The notes: generated by a model not told the origin, from the sequence alone. A stretch of 64,000 nt of DNA from Ditylenchus dipsaci (GCA_004194705.1 SADC01000313.1:62001-126000), one strand, 5' to 3'. Positions 1-11,763 are shown, counted from the stretch's first letter. Numbers and translations are program-made.

Positions 1-562
1 GCCGCTTTAAGTTGTAAAACGGTAGAAAACATGTTTTTAGGGTGCGGAAAGCACTTTTTGGGCTAATATTTTTTTTGACCAAAAATGACATTTTTTGCCT
101 TGGTCCCCTGTTGTCCAAAAATCGATTTTTTTTATTTCGTCTAAAACTCAATGTTAAGGGCTTTCTTGACCCAATTTCACACGCTGAGCACGAATCTGAT
201 GTTAGTTTCTCTTTTTATGTGAAATTGTTTCAATAATAATGTTAGTCCCACAACATCATACCTGCTACCTGCTATTAGTGTTAATCTTAGGCTTAGGCCT
301 TAGGCTTAGGCCTTAGGCTTAGGCTTAGGCCCTTATTGTAACACTAAAAGCTAAAATAAACATCAGATTTGTGCTCAGCGTGTGAAATTGGGTCAAGAAA
401 GCCCTTAACATTGAGTTTTAGACGAAATAAAAAAATCGATTTTTGGACAACAGGGGGACCAAGGCAAAAAATGTCATTTTTGGTCAAAAAAAATATTCGC
501 CCAAAAAGTGCTTTCCGCACCCTAAAAACATGTTTTCTACCGTTTTTACAACTTAAAACGGC
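1..562. repeat. Foldback (palindromic) element with TTAGGC core, left end cut by window
   Basis: The first ~215 bases reappear as their reverse complement at about 352-562, including a gcggaaagcactttttgggc block and the GCCTTGG...CCCCTGTTG motif. The spacer holds the TTAGGC array. No transposase frame is present; the reading frames in both arms are simply the two strands of the same repeat. The left boundary lies outside the window, so no target-site duplication can be read. Confidence 0.8.
286..332. repeat. Interstitial TTAGGC telomere-type repeat
   Basis: About seven TTAGGC units, some spaced by an extra C, form the loop of the surrounding palindrome. TTAGGC is the established nematode telomere unit. 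Similar degenerate tracts occur at 52760-52830 and 60950-60976, and single units at 37320 and 47525. Confidence 0.75.
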
Positions 563-899
563 GTTAGGAAGTCTTAAAACGCCTTTTTGGTGTATGACAT
601 AAAAGGAACTCCTGCCAATGATGCTTTTTGTACCATGCACGGTACAATTAAATTAAATTTAACCGAATCGCCTAAATACGAAGGGTGCCGCCGGTGCGTA
701 TTTCGTCGATTTCGGGTTTTCGCTTGACGGTGCAAAATAGTGCCTACCCCCCCCCCCTAAAGTCAGGTAAAAAAAATTTTGTTTCGAGGCGTGTTATATA
801 TATATCTGTTGATACGCTTGATCAGCATACCGTTTTTAGTCTTTTTAGACTGAAAACCGATTTTCGAGAAAAGTGAACTGAGAATTTCGGTTCGGTCCA

Positions 900-1104
900 G
901 CACCCGAAAATTGCAAATTCCTGAAAGATCATAGGCAGTTGGCAGAAGATCCCACTTGTACCCGGCTATTTCGGCCAACACTCTTTTCTTCACAAGAAAA
1001 GCCCGTAAAGATCCAAAATGTACGGACTGAAGTCTTGCTCTTTCCAGAGTGGTGGTGCATAATGTGGCTAAGTTGATGGAATTATCGTCATGCATTGTAT
1101 TCAT
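900..1104 (-). CDS. Possible coding segment, unidentified
   Basis: An open frame from an ATG at 1104 has mixed composition (LERARLQSVHFGSLRAF, EIAGYKWDLLPTAYD) that looks more protein-like than the A+T-rich surroundings. No splice partner, domain or family is recognised. It may be a fragment of a repeat. From 1105 to 1370 nothing else is evident. Confidence 0.25.
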
Positions 1105-1401
1105 GGTGAATCATGTAAGCTTGAATTTAAGAATTTCATAACTGATCCATCAGAGGATGTTGAGCAATGAAGCAGCCGAGAGTGTGCCAGCTGTGTGTGC
1201 TAGATTAGACCTATAGCCCAGCAGCTTTACCAGCAATTAATCCCCTGTCTTTCATGAAGTCCAAGTCTTTCATAAACTCAGAATACAAGTTTTGAAAATT
1301 TAGAATAAATGAATAAGCATACTACCTTAAGTATATGTGCTACGCACTAAAATCGGATTTGCTACAAAAAGAGTAAATTTGCTACAGAAAAAAAAGGATA
1401 A

Positions 1402-1672
1402 TATTTTTTTTTGCCCATAGAATACTGGTTTTTGCCCATAGAATATTTTTTTTTGCCCATAGATTGGGTATGCCCATAGAATACTTGTTTTTGCCCATAG
1501 AATTTAAAGTGCCTATAGAATACTCGTTTTTGCCCATAGAATACTCGTTTTTGCAAATAGAATACTCGTTTTTGCCCATAGAATACTCTTTTTTGCCCAA
1601 AGAATTTAAAGTGACCATAGAATACTCGTTTTTGCGCATAGAATTCTCGTTTTTGTCCCATAGATTTTAATG
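1402..1672. repeat. ~21-bp tandem repeat in transposon arm
   Basis: About twelve degenerate copies of TTTGCCCATAGAATACTCG, with variants such as TTTGCCCATAGAATTTAAAG. Inverted copies at 3005-3085 form the opposite arm of the element. Confidence 0.8.
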
Positions 1673-2093
1673 CTTATAGTATTGTATGATAGTATCGTTT
1701 GTGGCAGTAGTATCGTTTTCGGCAATAGATTTTGATGTTTATAAAATAAAAACCAACACATCTCCAGTCAAACGATTTGAACAAGCTTCTTAACGAGAGA
1801 CATATCTTTCATCTTTATCATTAATATCTTCAATACCATATTGCTCTATTAACTCCCTATGCTCTAATAACCCTCCACCCTTCATTTTTGGACAAGGATT
1901 TCAGAGTGAAGACCATTTTGATTCACAATTGCAAGATTTTTTAGGGGTCGAAAAAAACTTTGCATGTGTGGTTAATAGAGGAAATACATATATGTTCCCT
2001 GAATCTTCCAACAATCCATGTTCCCATATCAGTATCACATTTTATTTTCTTTGAACCAAAACGACATTTTTACAACGCTTAACAATAACAAGT

Positions 2094-2745
2094 CTACAAC
2101 GAAACATTCATCCTTGAGCAGGTCTTCCCCTCTTTTTTCTTTCCCAGTATATCAGCCACAGCATGCCTCGGAAATTGAATGGCTCTTTGCTTCTTCATGA
2201 TCAGCAGCGCATGTTTGCATACTCCTTTCTTTGACCCCTCATAGCAAGTGCACGAATAGTAATTTGGCCAGAGCAAAGACGGGAGAATCACATAGAAGAG
2301 CGATTTTAACTCCTGAAGCATATTATATTACAACAGATTTAGCGATTCATCGGCAAAGACCCACCAAGTACTGAACCCAAGTGACGAGATGTAGCGCACC
2401 ATTGAAAAGATCATAGTGCTGGACGATATCTTGATCAGTTACCTTCTTTGATGGCATCACGAAAAGGCTTCTGCTTCCGTAAATTCGACGACCTTCTTCT
2501 CCCAGTAGATAAGCTTCGCGATAAATCGATGAATCGATGGAACTGAGGCACAATCTTGAAAAAATCCACGTGAAGAAAGGTATAAAGCATGAATGAATTA
2601 CCTGATGATCTGGACATTTGCTGCAGTTTTCAATCAACCTCTGGGCTGCTCGCAGGAAAGGGCGAAGAAAAAGAAGCTTTCGAAGAGTACCACAGTCTTT
2701 GATGACTCGATTCCAGGACTCAAGACCATTGTTTGTAGATGGAAG
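2094..2745 (-). pseudogene. MULE transposase C-terminal part with SWIM zinc finger, broken
   Basis: Exon 2602-2745 follows a TTTTCCAG acceptor and ends at CAG/GTAATT. It encodes the MULE hallmark PSTNNGLESWNRVIKDCG followed by TLRKLLFLRPFLRAA. A second exon starts near 2554 and contains SLFVMPSKKVTDQDIVQHYD, the stretch that precedes SWIM domains in such transposases. The last block (about 2100-2300) has YSCTCYEGSKKGVCKHAL, the CxC...CxH zinc ligands of SWIM. Frames do not join cleanly between blocks, so it is degenerate or carries sequence errors. No DDE part is visible upstream. The protein would bind and move the element in which it lies. Confidence 0.75.
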
Positions 2746-3140
2746 CTGGAAAACCCTTCACTTTGGAAGAGATTACGCCCTGCGCAGTTGATTCGTGGCT
2801 GGAATGCTCCCCAGTTGACTCGACGATAATGTCTTGATTGCTACTGGGCCTTCGAATCCTGAGCTTTGCTGGGCAGACACATCCTTTCTTTCTGGACACA
2901 GCGCAACTCCAACTTTCAATAACGTGTTTATGGCAGAGAGATGTCCCTTTGCTAAAAGCATGGATAAGAAACTAAGAATGACAACAAAAGCTTACAAATT
3001 CCACAAGTATTCTATGGGCATACCAAATCTATGAGCAAAAAAAATTCTACGGGCAAAAACGAGTATTCTATGGGCAAAAAGAATTACCACCCAAAAAAAA
3101 TTTTGCTACAAAAAAAGTAAATTTGCCACAGAAAAAATGA

Positions 3141-3833
3141 TTAACCAATTATAAAGTAAATAAAAACGTCAGTTTCCAAATAATACCAAATCTTACCCTT
3201 TGAAAGTACTCATGTCTTCCCTGATCAAACCATCACTAGCTACCTAAGTTTTCATGCAAATATTCGACCCTAGTACGAATATCAGCCACCCCCCCCCCTT
3301 AATTTTTCATTCTAAAACTTAAGTAAAGACTACCCAAATACATGCCCCAGACCCCAGAAAATGTGCGCAGATTCTTTATTAACCACAACTTTCGTACGCT
3401 GGCCTACCCCAAGCCTAGGGGTTATGCATGAAAAGGTTGTTTGAAAGGGTAGTTACAGCGATTTTCATAAAGTCACGTTTTGGGAAGGGGGGATTTATTC
3501 GCTACTAGCGCCGAATATTCTTATCTGATTCATCATTGAAAAATGTCAATTCTGGTTAGAAAATAAGGTCAAAAATGGCCGCGGATCGAGAGTCCTCCGT
3601 TTGGGATGGCGTTAATTAGGGGGGAGGCGTTCATTTTTCGGCTTGCCTCTAGGGAGGCGTTAATTAGAGAAAATACGGTAACCAGATTAGAGATTCTCTA
3701 AAAGAGAATCACAAACAGGCACACAATAAGTTTATATGAAGTCCATACAATGAACAGATCCATTACATGTCAACAACAAGGACAAATACCAGCAGAAACT
3801 TCATCATTAGATCACTGGAAGAATGTTTTCTCT
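3141..3833. other. Non-coding stretch downstream of iscu
   Basis: There is no convincing gene. It holds C-runs (near 3290) and, at about 3605-3681, one half of a TA-type MITE: two copies of ggaggcgtt and an end reading ttagagaaaatacggtaa, the same head as the elements at 9350 and 14603. Bases 3700-3833 probably contain the iscu 3' untranslated region. Confidence 0.5.
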
Positions 3834-5257
3834 TCATTCCGGCTTCGCTCCTGCGCCATTCTTCACATCCTGTTTCTTTTTGTAGTCGGAAAGGGCAGCC
3901 TGAATTGCGTCCTGAGCAAGCACTGAAAATTTATTAATTAACTTATATATTTTAAATAGGTGATTGATTAATTAAAGGGGGAGATTTTTACGGCTACTTT
4001 TTGACATCGACTACTACTTCACCTCACATACCACTTTCAATAAATTTTGTTTTCCTATCTCAGATGTTTTTACACCGTTTTGTAGCTGAGATTCTCCTCT
4101 ATCAATTATGTGGTCAATCGCCCTGGTTAAATATAATTTTTGAGAAAATCACACCACATAGCTCCACTCAAACACTGAGATAAAAAACTCCGGGTTTTTT
4201 ATGTGAGATTTGTGTGATTGTTTCGAAAATTATTTTCAATCAGGGTGTTTGACCAGTATATTAATAGAGCAGAATCTCAGCTACAAAACGGTGTAAAAAC
4301 ATCTGAGATAAGAGAACACAATATACGAAAAAAAGGTATTTGAAGTGAAGTAGTGGTCGATATCAAAAAGCAGTCATAAAATTTCCCCGCCCCTTTAACT
4401 TAATTTTTGTTTTTTGTAGAGCCGCGGGTAAATCTTTATTCCCGAATCCAAAAATGCAGTTTTAAGCGGAAGTAACTTTAAGAGTACCCCCTCATTTACT
4501 CATAATATTTAACGACCTAAAGTCACCACACGCGATAGCCAGGAGGTGATAATGCTTAATCTTTGTAATTATTCCAAGGATATTTCAAACCATATTTAAT
4601 CATATTCAACCAAAAACAAAGATCAAAAGCTTTCGACGAAAACCTTTCGGAGAAGGCTATCACCGAGATAACTATAATCCTTTATGAAGGGGTAAGAAAT
4701 CCACAACAAAAAATACTAGGTACAAGCACGGTCAACAGAACAATTAAAAAAACAAAGAAGTTGGAAAATTTTGAACCGAAAAAGTCACAGCATATCAAAA
4801 ACTTGAACTCACTTGAACAGTGCAGCTTTACTGGTGGAAGAGACAGCTCTTGGGCGATTTCCTTGTTCTTGATCTTGCTGGCGAAGTCAGTGTTCTTTCC
4901 TTTGATCCATTCTGTTGCCAATGAAGAGCTGGCGATGGCGGAACCACAACCAAATGTCTTAAACTTGGCGTCAACAATTTTGCCGTTTTCGTCCACCTGG
5001 AAATAAAGTTTTTTTTGATATTGTTTCAAAAGCTTACAAGACACTAACCTTGATTTGCAATTTCATGACGTCTCCGCATGCTGGTGCTCCCACGATGCCC
5101 GTTCCAACACTAGGATCATTTTTGTCTAGCGAGCCCACATTTCTTGGATTCTCGTAGTGATCGATGACCTTCTCATGATAGCTGCGGATGCCAACACCAA
5201 GGTTTGCTGAAGCAGTCGGCGCGATGGCGCTGTAGAATTGATGAGTGCACCCATTAT
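3834..5257 (-). CDS. iscu: Iron-sulfur cluster assembly scaffold ISCU (5' end incomplete)
   Basis: ISCU is the mitochondrial scaffold on which [2Fe-2S] clusters are built from sulfur supplied by the NFS1 desulfurase. Three exons read without interruption: 5049-5257, 4813-4996 and 3834-3922. Introns are 52 and 890 bases with GT/AG ends, and exon phases agree. Recognisable blocks in order are YHEKVIDHYENPRNVGSLDK, GTGIVGAPACGDVMKLQI, TFGCGSAIASSSLATEW, LSLPPVKLHCS and MLAQDAIQAALSDYKKKQ. The three conserved cysteines (PACGD, FGCGS, LHCS) and the LPPVK chaperone-binding motif are present. The family is about 160-170 aa and 159 residues are visible here, including ~24 presequence residues. The start codon is presumably in an upstream exon not identified between 5258 and 5700. 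The large intron hosts a TTAA-flanked MITE. Confidence 0.95.
3976..4394. mobile_element. TTAA-flanked palindromic MITE in an iscu intron
   Basis: It starts TTAA/AGGGGGAGAT and ends CGCCCCT/TTAA, with near-complementary arms through ctcagatgtttttacaccg and gtagctgagattct. TTAA target duplications and CCCT-type ends are typical of piggyBac-like elements. The central palindrome is related to the one inside the hAT-like element at 25988-26420 although their outer ends differ. It has no coding capacity. Confidence 0.75.
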
Positions 5258-5715
5258 CTAAAGACAAAAAAACTGTAAACAACTAAAGTTAGAAAATATC
5301 TTGGAAGTATTATAAATCTGGAATTATTCCCACAAATATTGGGAATATTCCCGAAACTTTCTAAATTCCAATAAACTTGGGTAATATTTTTGATGTTTCT
5401 GCAAATATTCCCGTTCGACAAGCAAATATATAACACACAGTTTCTCAAAAAGCAATGGTTGGTAAACAAATCAGAGGCAGTAAACACTAGCTATTTCATG
5501 CCGATTTCACGAAATGTTTTGAACAAAAAAAGGCGGCAATTTAAAATGAATATCATCAACAATCCTTTAGTAGTTTTTTAGAGGGATCGTATTACCATCG
5601 AGAATCAATTTTGCTAGATAACAAACTCGTGCATTGAAAATTTCTAGATTAGAGAAAGGGACGTAGAAATTTATGACTAGTCATCAGTCAATCCTGACAC
5701 CTTATTTTGACCATA
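5258..5715. other. Upstream region of iscu
   Basis: The first iscu exon, encoding the start of the mitochondrial presequence, should lie here or further upstream, but no unambiguous ATG plus donor site could be chosen. The sequence is A+T-rich with no other recognisable gene. Confidence 0.4.
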
Positions 5716-5906
5716 GTGGTTACGCCGTCCGTCACCGTCCTAATTTTTCACATCGCCGTCCTGCATTTTCACCTAATTTTTTATAAGGGAACGCTTTTTA
5801 ATTATACATTATATAGTCAGTATTCATTTTTCTATCTTATATTCGGGTGACCGTCCAGGTTTTCTTTCGTTCTTAGTTCAAAAAAAATAAGGCCGTGCTA
5901 ATTTTA

Positions 5907-6904
5907 GACGCTACTGTCATATACCCCCCCCAAAAAAAGCTACTGTAGTATACCCCCCCCCAAAAAAATCGGACCTACTGTCATATACCCCCCCCCAAAA
6001 AATCGACTTTTTTAGGAGTGTCCAAAAACCATTTTCATACAATAATTTTGCCATAATAGGACCAGAAAAGCAATTTAAAAGGGATTATGGGCTGTATTGG
6101 GAGGGGAAGGGAATAATACAGGGGCCACTTTTTTTTACCTGCTTTACCATGTTTTTCAACTCGGGCCGTGGCAAAAATAGACTCTATATGCATTTTATGA
6201 TCAAGTGTACTTCTCGGAATCATGTCTAAGGTAAGTGCGTGCGCGCATCTCTAACTCTCAAGCCCCCAAGCCCCTGCGCCCCCGAAGGGGGCGCAGGGGC
6301 TTGAGAGTTGAGATGCGCACACCACATACCTTAGACACAAATCACTCGAAAGCGACTCTGGATGCATGAAAAAACATGCATACCAGAGTAATTTATGCGG
6401 TAGGCCCCAGTATTCAAACTATGTTCAATATCTTTATTTTTTCGCCGAAGAGCATTCCCCCTCGTTCTAAAAGGCCGGGCCGGAGGCCCAGCATCCAAAA
6501 ATTCAGCCTAACACTCAAAAAGTGCTAGGCCTATGAGTAAACCGCGAGGTCCACCCCGCTGATCGGCTTGGTCCATGAAAAGTACTTATACTTATGCCTG
6601 CACCACAAGTTCCTGGGTTTGAAAGCACCCTTAGACGCTTAGAGAATTAATACTCTAAGGATCCCAACCATCTCGAGAAGTGGCCCCTGTATTATTCCCT
6701 TCCCCTCCCAATACAGCCCGCAATCCCATTTAAATTGCTTTTCTGGTCCTTTTATGGCGAAATTATTGTGTAAAAATGGTTTTTGACCATCCCTAAAAAA
6801 GTCGGTTTTTGGGGGGGGGGTTATATGACAGTAGGTCGATTTTTGGGGGGGGGGGGGTATATTACAGTAGCGCTTTTTGGGGGGGGGGTATATTACAGTA
6901 GCGC
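5907..6904. mobile_element. 998-bp MULE-like non-autonomous element, 9-bp TSD
   Basis: It is flanked by the perfect 9-bp duplication CTAATTTTA (5898-5906 and 6905-6913). The terminal repeats read GCGCTACTGT followed by three spaced CATATACCCCCCC-type units on each side, then arms through cctcccaatacagccc. A 9-bp duplication and long inverted repeats fit Mutator-like elements. It contains a palindromic core (about 6170-6430) shared with copies at 30770 and 42125. There is no transposase frame. It inserted into the older TA element. Confidence 0.8.
6170..6430. repeat. Shared palindromic core, copy 1
   Basis: Hairpin centred on a G+C-rich stem of about 16 bases (cccctgcgccccc against gggggcgcaggggc) and flanked by GAGATGCGC repeats, catgtctaaggtaagtg and cactcgaaagygactctgg. 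The same module recurs at 30790-31040 and, reversed, at 42125-42395. Its left part is also at 50580-50660. Confidence 0.7.
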
Positions 6905-7526
6905 CTAATTTTACATAAAATTTTTCAAAAAAATCTTAGAGATCAGGACGGCCTCATTCTTTTGAACGAAAAGTAAATGAAAACCTGGACGGTCACTGTC
7001 GAACATAAAGTTCGAGTGGAAAATAAAGAATGTTTCTTTATATAAAGTTGTTTCTTTTTCCCGAAAGAAAAGGCTGTTTTGTGAAAACAGCCTTTTCTCC
7101 GTTTATTATATAAATCTATCTATCATATAAATATGTAAAATAGCTGCTTGTTTTTGAAAGCATCGTATTAGCAACACCCCTTTTTCTAATAACTTTTTCA
7201 TTCCATCTCTTTTCTTGATTTGGTTTCAATATATTGGAGCTCTTGCTCTCTATTTTTTCTAATAAAATATTGTGTGCAAAATTAAATATTGTGTGAACAT
7301 CACACTCTAAATCTACACACACACACACATTCAACATATTAACACAAACAAATATCTTTCGACTTGAGAATTGAATATTAGTTCTCAACAGTCACCCAAA
7401 AATAAGGTAGAAAATTAAAAACTGACTGCATGATGTAAAATAGAAAAAGCGTTCCGTTATAAAAAATTTGATGAAAATGCAGGACGGCGATAAAAAAATT
7501 AGGACGGCGACGGACGGCGTAACCAC

Positions 7527-8639
7527 TATGCTTTTGAGCTTTTGTCGAAGCCTTCTACCGCAGTAAAAAGCAAAGTTGTGCAGGAGATTTATCTCTACAA
7601 GCTCACTTTTTACCGTGAAAGAAGTTTATGACGAAAGTACAGATAAATACAAAAGAATAATAAAAAAATTTTTGTATAGATTTTGTAGGGCAAACCTTTT
7701 TTTTGCCGTAAAAAGACTTTTTTTGCCGCAAATTTACTTTTGTTTGCCGCAAATTTTATTTGCCGTAAAAAGCCGTGAAAACCCTCAAATAACAAAGGTC
7801 TTATTTGATAAAAAACGTAACAAACGTTCATCGAAAGAAAAATCCCGCCCGCAGGGCGTGCAAAAACTAGTAAGAAAAATAAAATAGAATTTCAACAAAA
7901 AAATCAGCTTGCACGAGAAGTGCATGACCATCCCGTGCCCTGTCAACAAACTTTATATGGCAATATAGCCTTAACGGAGCTTGTCAGTGATCCGTAAGAA
8001 GCTTTTGTGCTGTAGCCGTGTAGTTCTAGGAAATCTTATTTTGAAAAGGGCAACTTTATCATTAGAATGTGTAAACTAAATAGTTATAATGTGCCATTTG
8101 GTGCAGTGGTATATGTGCAAATCCCATTTTTTCATGTCGCAGGCTCGATCCTCACTTTAATCATTTATGTTTTTTGTTGAATATTTGAATGTAAAATTTA
8201 AGGGCTTTAATTGAAAAAATATTCGTAAAATTATTTAATTTGTTCTTATTACATTTAGGCGATGGAGCTGTCTTTTTTTTTCAAGGTCGGGGTGTGTTTT
8301 TTATTGGTCAAAACAAAGATACAAATCAAAAATTAAAAAAATCTGAAAAAATAGCTTTTCGAGACCAAAGCAACCTTTTTTGGATGTAAAATCGCATAAA
8401 AAATTCTTATGATGTGTATTTTTTTGATGTAATCATTGTTTTTTTCTATCATCATTGTTACCAGAACTAGGTCAATTGATAACTGTGCTAACCTTGAACA
8501 TTTCTTCCATCTAATTTCTATACCAACTGAAAAAATAGTTGTGTTGTAATTTTGCAACATCAATAACATTCTTTTCATCCAGTCATTTGTTTTTGGTTCT
8601 AAACTGATATATTTATTCTATTTATTTCATAATACATAG
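7527..8639. other. Intergenic stretch with tRNA-like segment
   Basis: Bases 7685-7765 carry degenerate TTTGCCGCAAATTT/TTTGCCGTAAAAAG repeats. Bases 8096-8160 resemble a tRNA-derived module: ggtgcagtggtatatgtgc as a possible A box and aggctcgatcctc as a B box. No protein gene is recognised. Confidence 0.4.
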
Positions 8640-9313
<674 letters not shown>

Positions 9314-9349
9314 AATGCCTATTTGGATTAAATAAATTTATTTTTATTA

Positions 9350-9505
9350 CCGTATTTCCTCTAATAAGCGCACCCGCTCCAATAAGCCCCCCCCCCTATT
9401 TTTTGACTAAAGTTTTGGAGTTAAGGCCATTTCTGATTGTCAATTTCAAAATTTTTAGGGGTTTGAAAAATAAGCGCCCCGGGGCGCTTATTAGAGGAAA
9501 TACGG
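9350..9505. mobile_element. TA-flanked MITE (CCGTATTTCCTC head, AAGCGC tail)
   Basis: TA/CCGTATTTCCTCTAATAAG on the left mirrors CTTATTAGAGGAAATACGG/TA on the right. The element-specific tail AATAAGCGC occurs four times, twice on each side, and forms an inner palindrome. It has no coding capacity. A Tc1/mariner-type TA duplication is inferred. Confidence 0.8.
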
Positions 9506-9585
9506 TAACTGTATTTTTGATCATCTTCAACATTTATGTCGGATGTATGTGTAAACAACCAAAATGATGCTTCTTTTTTTATGTA

Positions 9586-9815
9586 CAGGGTGTGTCAGAG
9601 TTGCGCGCTCTTTTTTCAAACAAAGGTTTTGCGACATTGTGTTTTTTATATCAATTTTAAAGCCTATTATAAAAGTTGACCACTCATTTGTAGCTAAGAA
9701 TGTCAGCTACAAATGAATGGTTAACTTTGAAAAATGTTCATAAAATTTATAGAAAAAAACCAATGCCACAAAAACTTTGTTTGATAAAAAGCGCGCGTAA
9801 TTATGACACACCCTG
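9586..9815. mobile_element. TA-flanked MITE with CAGGGTGTGTCA ends
   Basis: It begins TA/CAGGGTGTGTCA and ends TGACACACCCTG/TA. Inner arms (accactcatttgtagct and agctacaaatgaatggt) form a hairpin. It is non-coding, of mariner type by its TA duplication. Confidence 0.8.
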
Positions 9816-9825
9816 TATGTCCGTC

Positions 9826-11763
9826 ACGACTAGAGTTGCTGAAATGACCGGTCATTTTCTAAAGCGGTCATATGACCGGTCATTTTCTAAAATGACGTCA
9901 TTTTCTGTCATTTTCCTAATTTCAGATGCTCTTGCAAATAGTGCTAATTGTGGTACAAAAACGCGTCGTGACTCACGACACACACTTCAAAAATGTTTTC
10001 CTTTCGAGACCAAGTCATATTATTTGGGTTACAGGCATGGATGTCAAGAGCGATAAAGAGATTAAAGGGGGGGGGGTTACACATCGAGATGCGAATATTT
10101 TGAACTCTTAGGTTCGATTCCCAGTGGGTGCAAATTCGATCCCAGTGAGCCTATTTTATTAATCCATTTTTAGTGAGTTAACTCATTTCTAGGGTCAAAA
10201 AATATCGAGCAATCGATTGTAACCTTTCCAGCACTGCTTTGCTGCCAGAAACTACTTAATTTTATGATTTAATGCAAATGACCATCAAAATGAAACGAAA
10301 CCAACAAAATGATGCTTATTTAGTTTCATATAACCTGAACCTCTACAAATTTTATTTATTTTTCAACGCATTAGTTGAAAATAGTGACTTTTTAGAGCCA
10401 GAATTTTGTGGAGAACCAGATAGAAATTCTAACACACCAAAATCACTTCCGAAAAGCAAGGTAGCTAGCTAAGGTTTGACCAAGCAACAAAAGAGTATTT
10501 TTGAGAGGCAGGATTTCTGTATTATTTTGGCACTGATGTTTTTGGCAATTTTGATCTACATGATATATTTGACCATATACTGAAAATGACGCCAAGAAGC
10601 AGGACTACATTTGAGTGTAAGGTTGTAGACGATCATGTAAATTAAAATTGCGAAAAAACCGTCAGTACCAAAACTAATACTGAAGAGTTGTGGGCAGGGA
10701 ACTGCAGACACGTATTTTTCGGATAATTTTTTTACGGATAATTTTTGAAAAATAAGCGCTCATGGGCTCTTATTAAAGGAAATACGCTAATTCTCACTGA
10801 GATTCTCACTTTCAGTGAGAATCTCACTGTTAGTGAAATTCTTACTGAGAATAAAAACTGTTTTTTTAAAAGGGAACCAGAAAACAAAGGAACCAGAAAA
10901 GGCCTTTACCAAAATTTTGTTTTACCAAGTGTGTCTTTAGCGAAATTATTTCAAGCAAATGTGCCTTTTAGCAAATATTTCTGTAAATTCTTCGGTACAT
11001 CCAAAGAAATAATTTAAGGGGTGAAAAATAATTTGAGGTGGTAAAACAATTTGAGCCTTAAAAAGTTCGCATGGTCTATCTCTTTGAAGTTGCATAGGCA
11101 AAATCGTTACTTGGTCGGTTCACAAGGGCAACAGACCACCATACAATGACTCTTTGTGAATTTTTTTTCCACCATCGTGTTCAGCGTGAAATTCTGCACA
11201 AGAATATACTTTCAGGACATACCGTCTCTCTGGTGTTGAAAATCATAAAAGACTAGAAAAATAAAGGCATGTCGAAGTCCATGTCGAAGTGCAAAGAAAA
11301 ATGCGATAGTTCTGAAAAATCAGTTCGTTAGACATTTTTTCATTGCCTTTTTCAAAAATTTTATAGCACAAAAGATAGCGCATGAAATTCCGCACCAGAT
11401 GAGTGAAAAATAATTGTATTTGACTGTTAAAAACCTAGCTCTTGTCGAAGCAGAAGAAAAAAAATTCGAACGATTTCGAATTCCGAAAATCTATATTAAA
11501 AAGCCTACTTCGACATCGACATCGACATAGACTTCGACATCGACTTCGACACGTCACTGTAACCACCTTCGACATCGACATCGACATCGACATGTCACTG
11601 TAACCACTTTGCTTCGACATCGACATCGACTTCGACATCGACATGCCATTGTAACCAAGCCATGACTTTCTTGCACCCTCCTTTTCTTTCCCTCTCCCAG
11701 GGTCATCAAACATTTTGACACCTAAGAGGGGGCGGAAGCGCGACTTTCATTCCGGGTTAACTA
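9826..11763. other. Intergenic repeats, no gene recognised
   Basis: 9840-9910 has repeated ATGACCGGTCATTTTCTAAA words, resembling one end of a hAT-like element. 10072-10140 ends in ggttcgattcccagtgggtgc, a tRNA B-box-like tail. 10790-10850 has a tctcactttcagtgagaa palindrome. 11508-11650 is the GACATC/GACTTC hexamer tract. Short open frames here show no family resemblance. Confidence 0.4.
11508..11650. repeat. TTCGAC/ATCGAC hexanucleotide tract
   Basis: Roughly twenty units of TCGACA/TCGACT in three blocks, separated by two copies of gtcactgtaaccac. It is low-complexity. The apparent Met/Ser-rich open frame on the minus strand is a product of the repeat. Confidence 0.8.

Larger units (their letters stand above)
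1370..3140. mobile_element. SWIM/MULE-type DNA transposon with tandem-repeat ends
   Basis: A degenerate ~21-bp tandem array (core TTTGCCCATAGAATACTCG) at 1402-1672 is matched by inverted copies of the same unit at about 3000-3090. Both are flanked by similar GCTACA-AAAAGTAAATTTG stretches at 1368 and 3103. Between them, on the minus strand, lie the exons of a MULE transposase with a SWIM zinc finger. Known Mutator-like elements have long terminal inverted repeats; building those ends from short tandem repeats matches the better-resolved elements at 34379 and 55731. Outer ends and target-site duplication could not be fixed. Confidence 0.6.
5716..7526. mobile_element. TA-flanked inverted-repeat element, disrupted by a nested element
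   Basis: The ends read TA/GTGGTTACGCCGTCC and GGACGGCGTAACCAC/TA. Complementary arms continue through CCGTCCTGCATTTTCA and gaccgtccaggttttc to about 5897 on the left and from about 6914 on the right. TA duplication fits the Tc1/mariner superfamily. The interior right of the nested element has a strong hairpin near 7064-7095, an AC microsatellite at 7313-7332 and no gene. Confidence 0.7.

Noticed and set aside
1362..1670. Long Tyr/Lys-rich open frames on both strands
   Set aside because: They are produced by the 21-bp TTTGCCCATAGAATA tandem repeat; frames stay open on both strands and show no domain.
11435..11713. Open frame with repeated Met-Ser-Lys residues
   Set aside because: It arises from the GACATC/GACTTC hexamer tract; no start context, splice sites or family.
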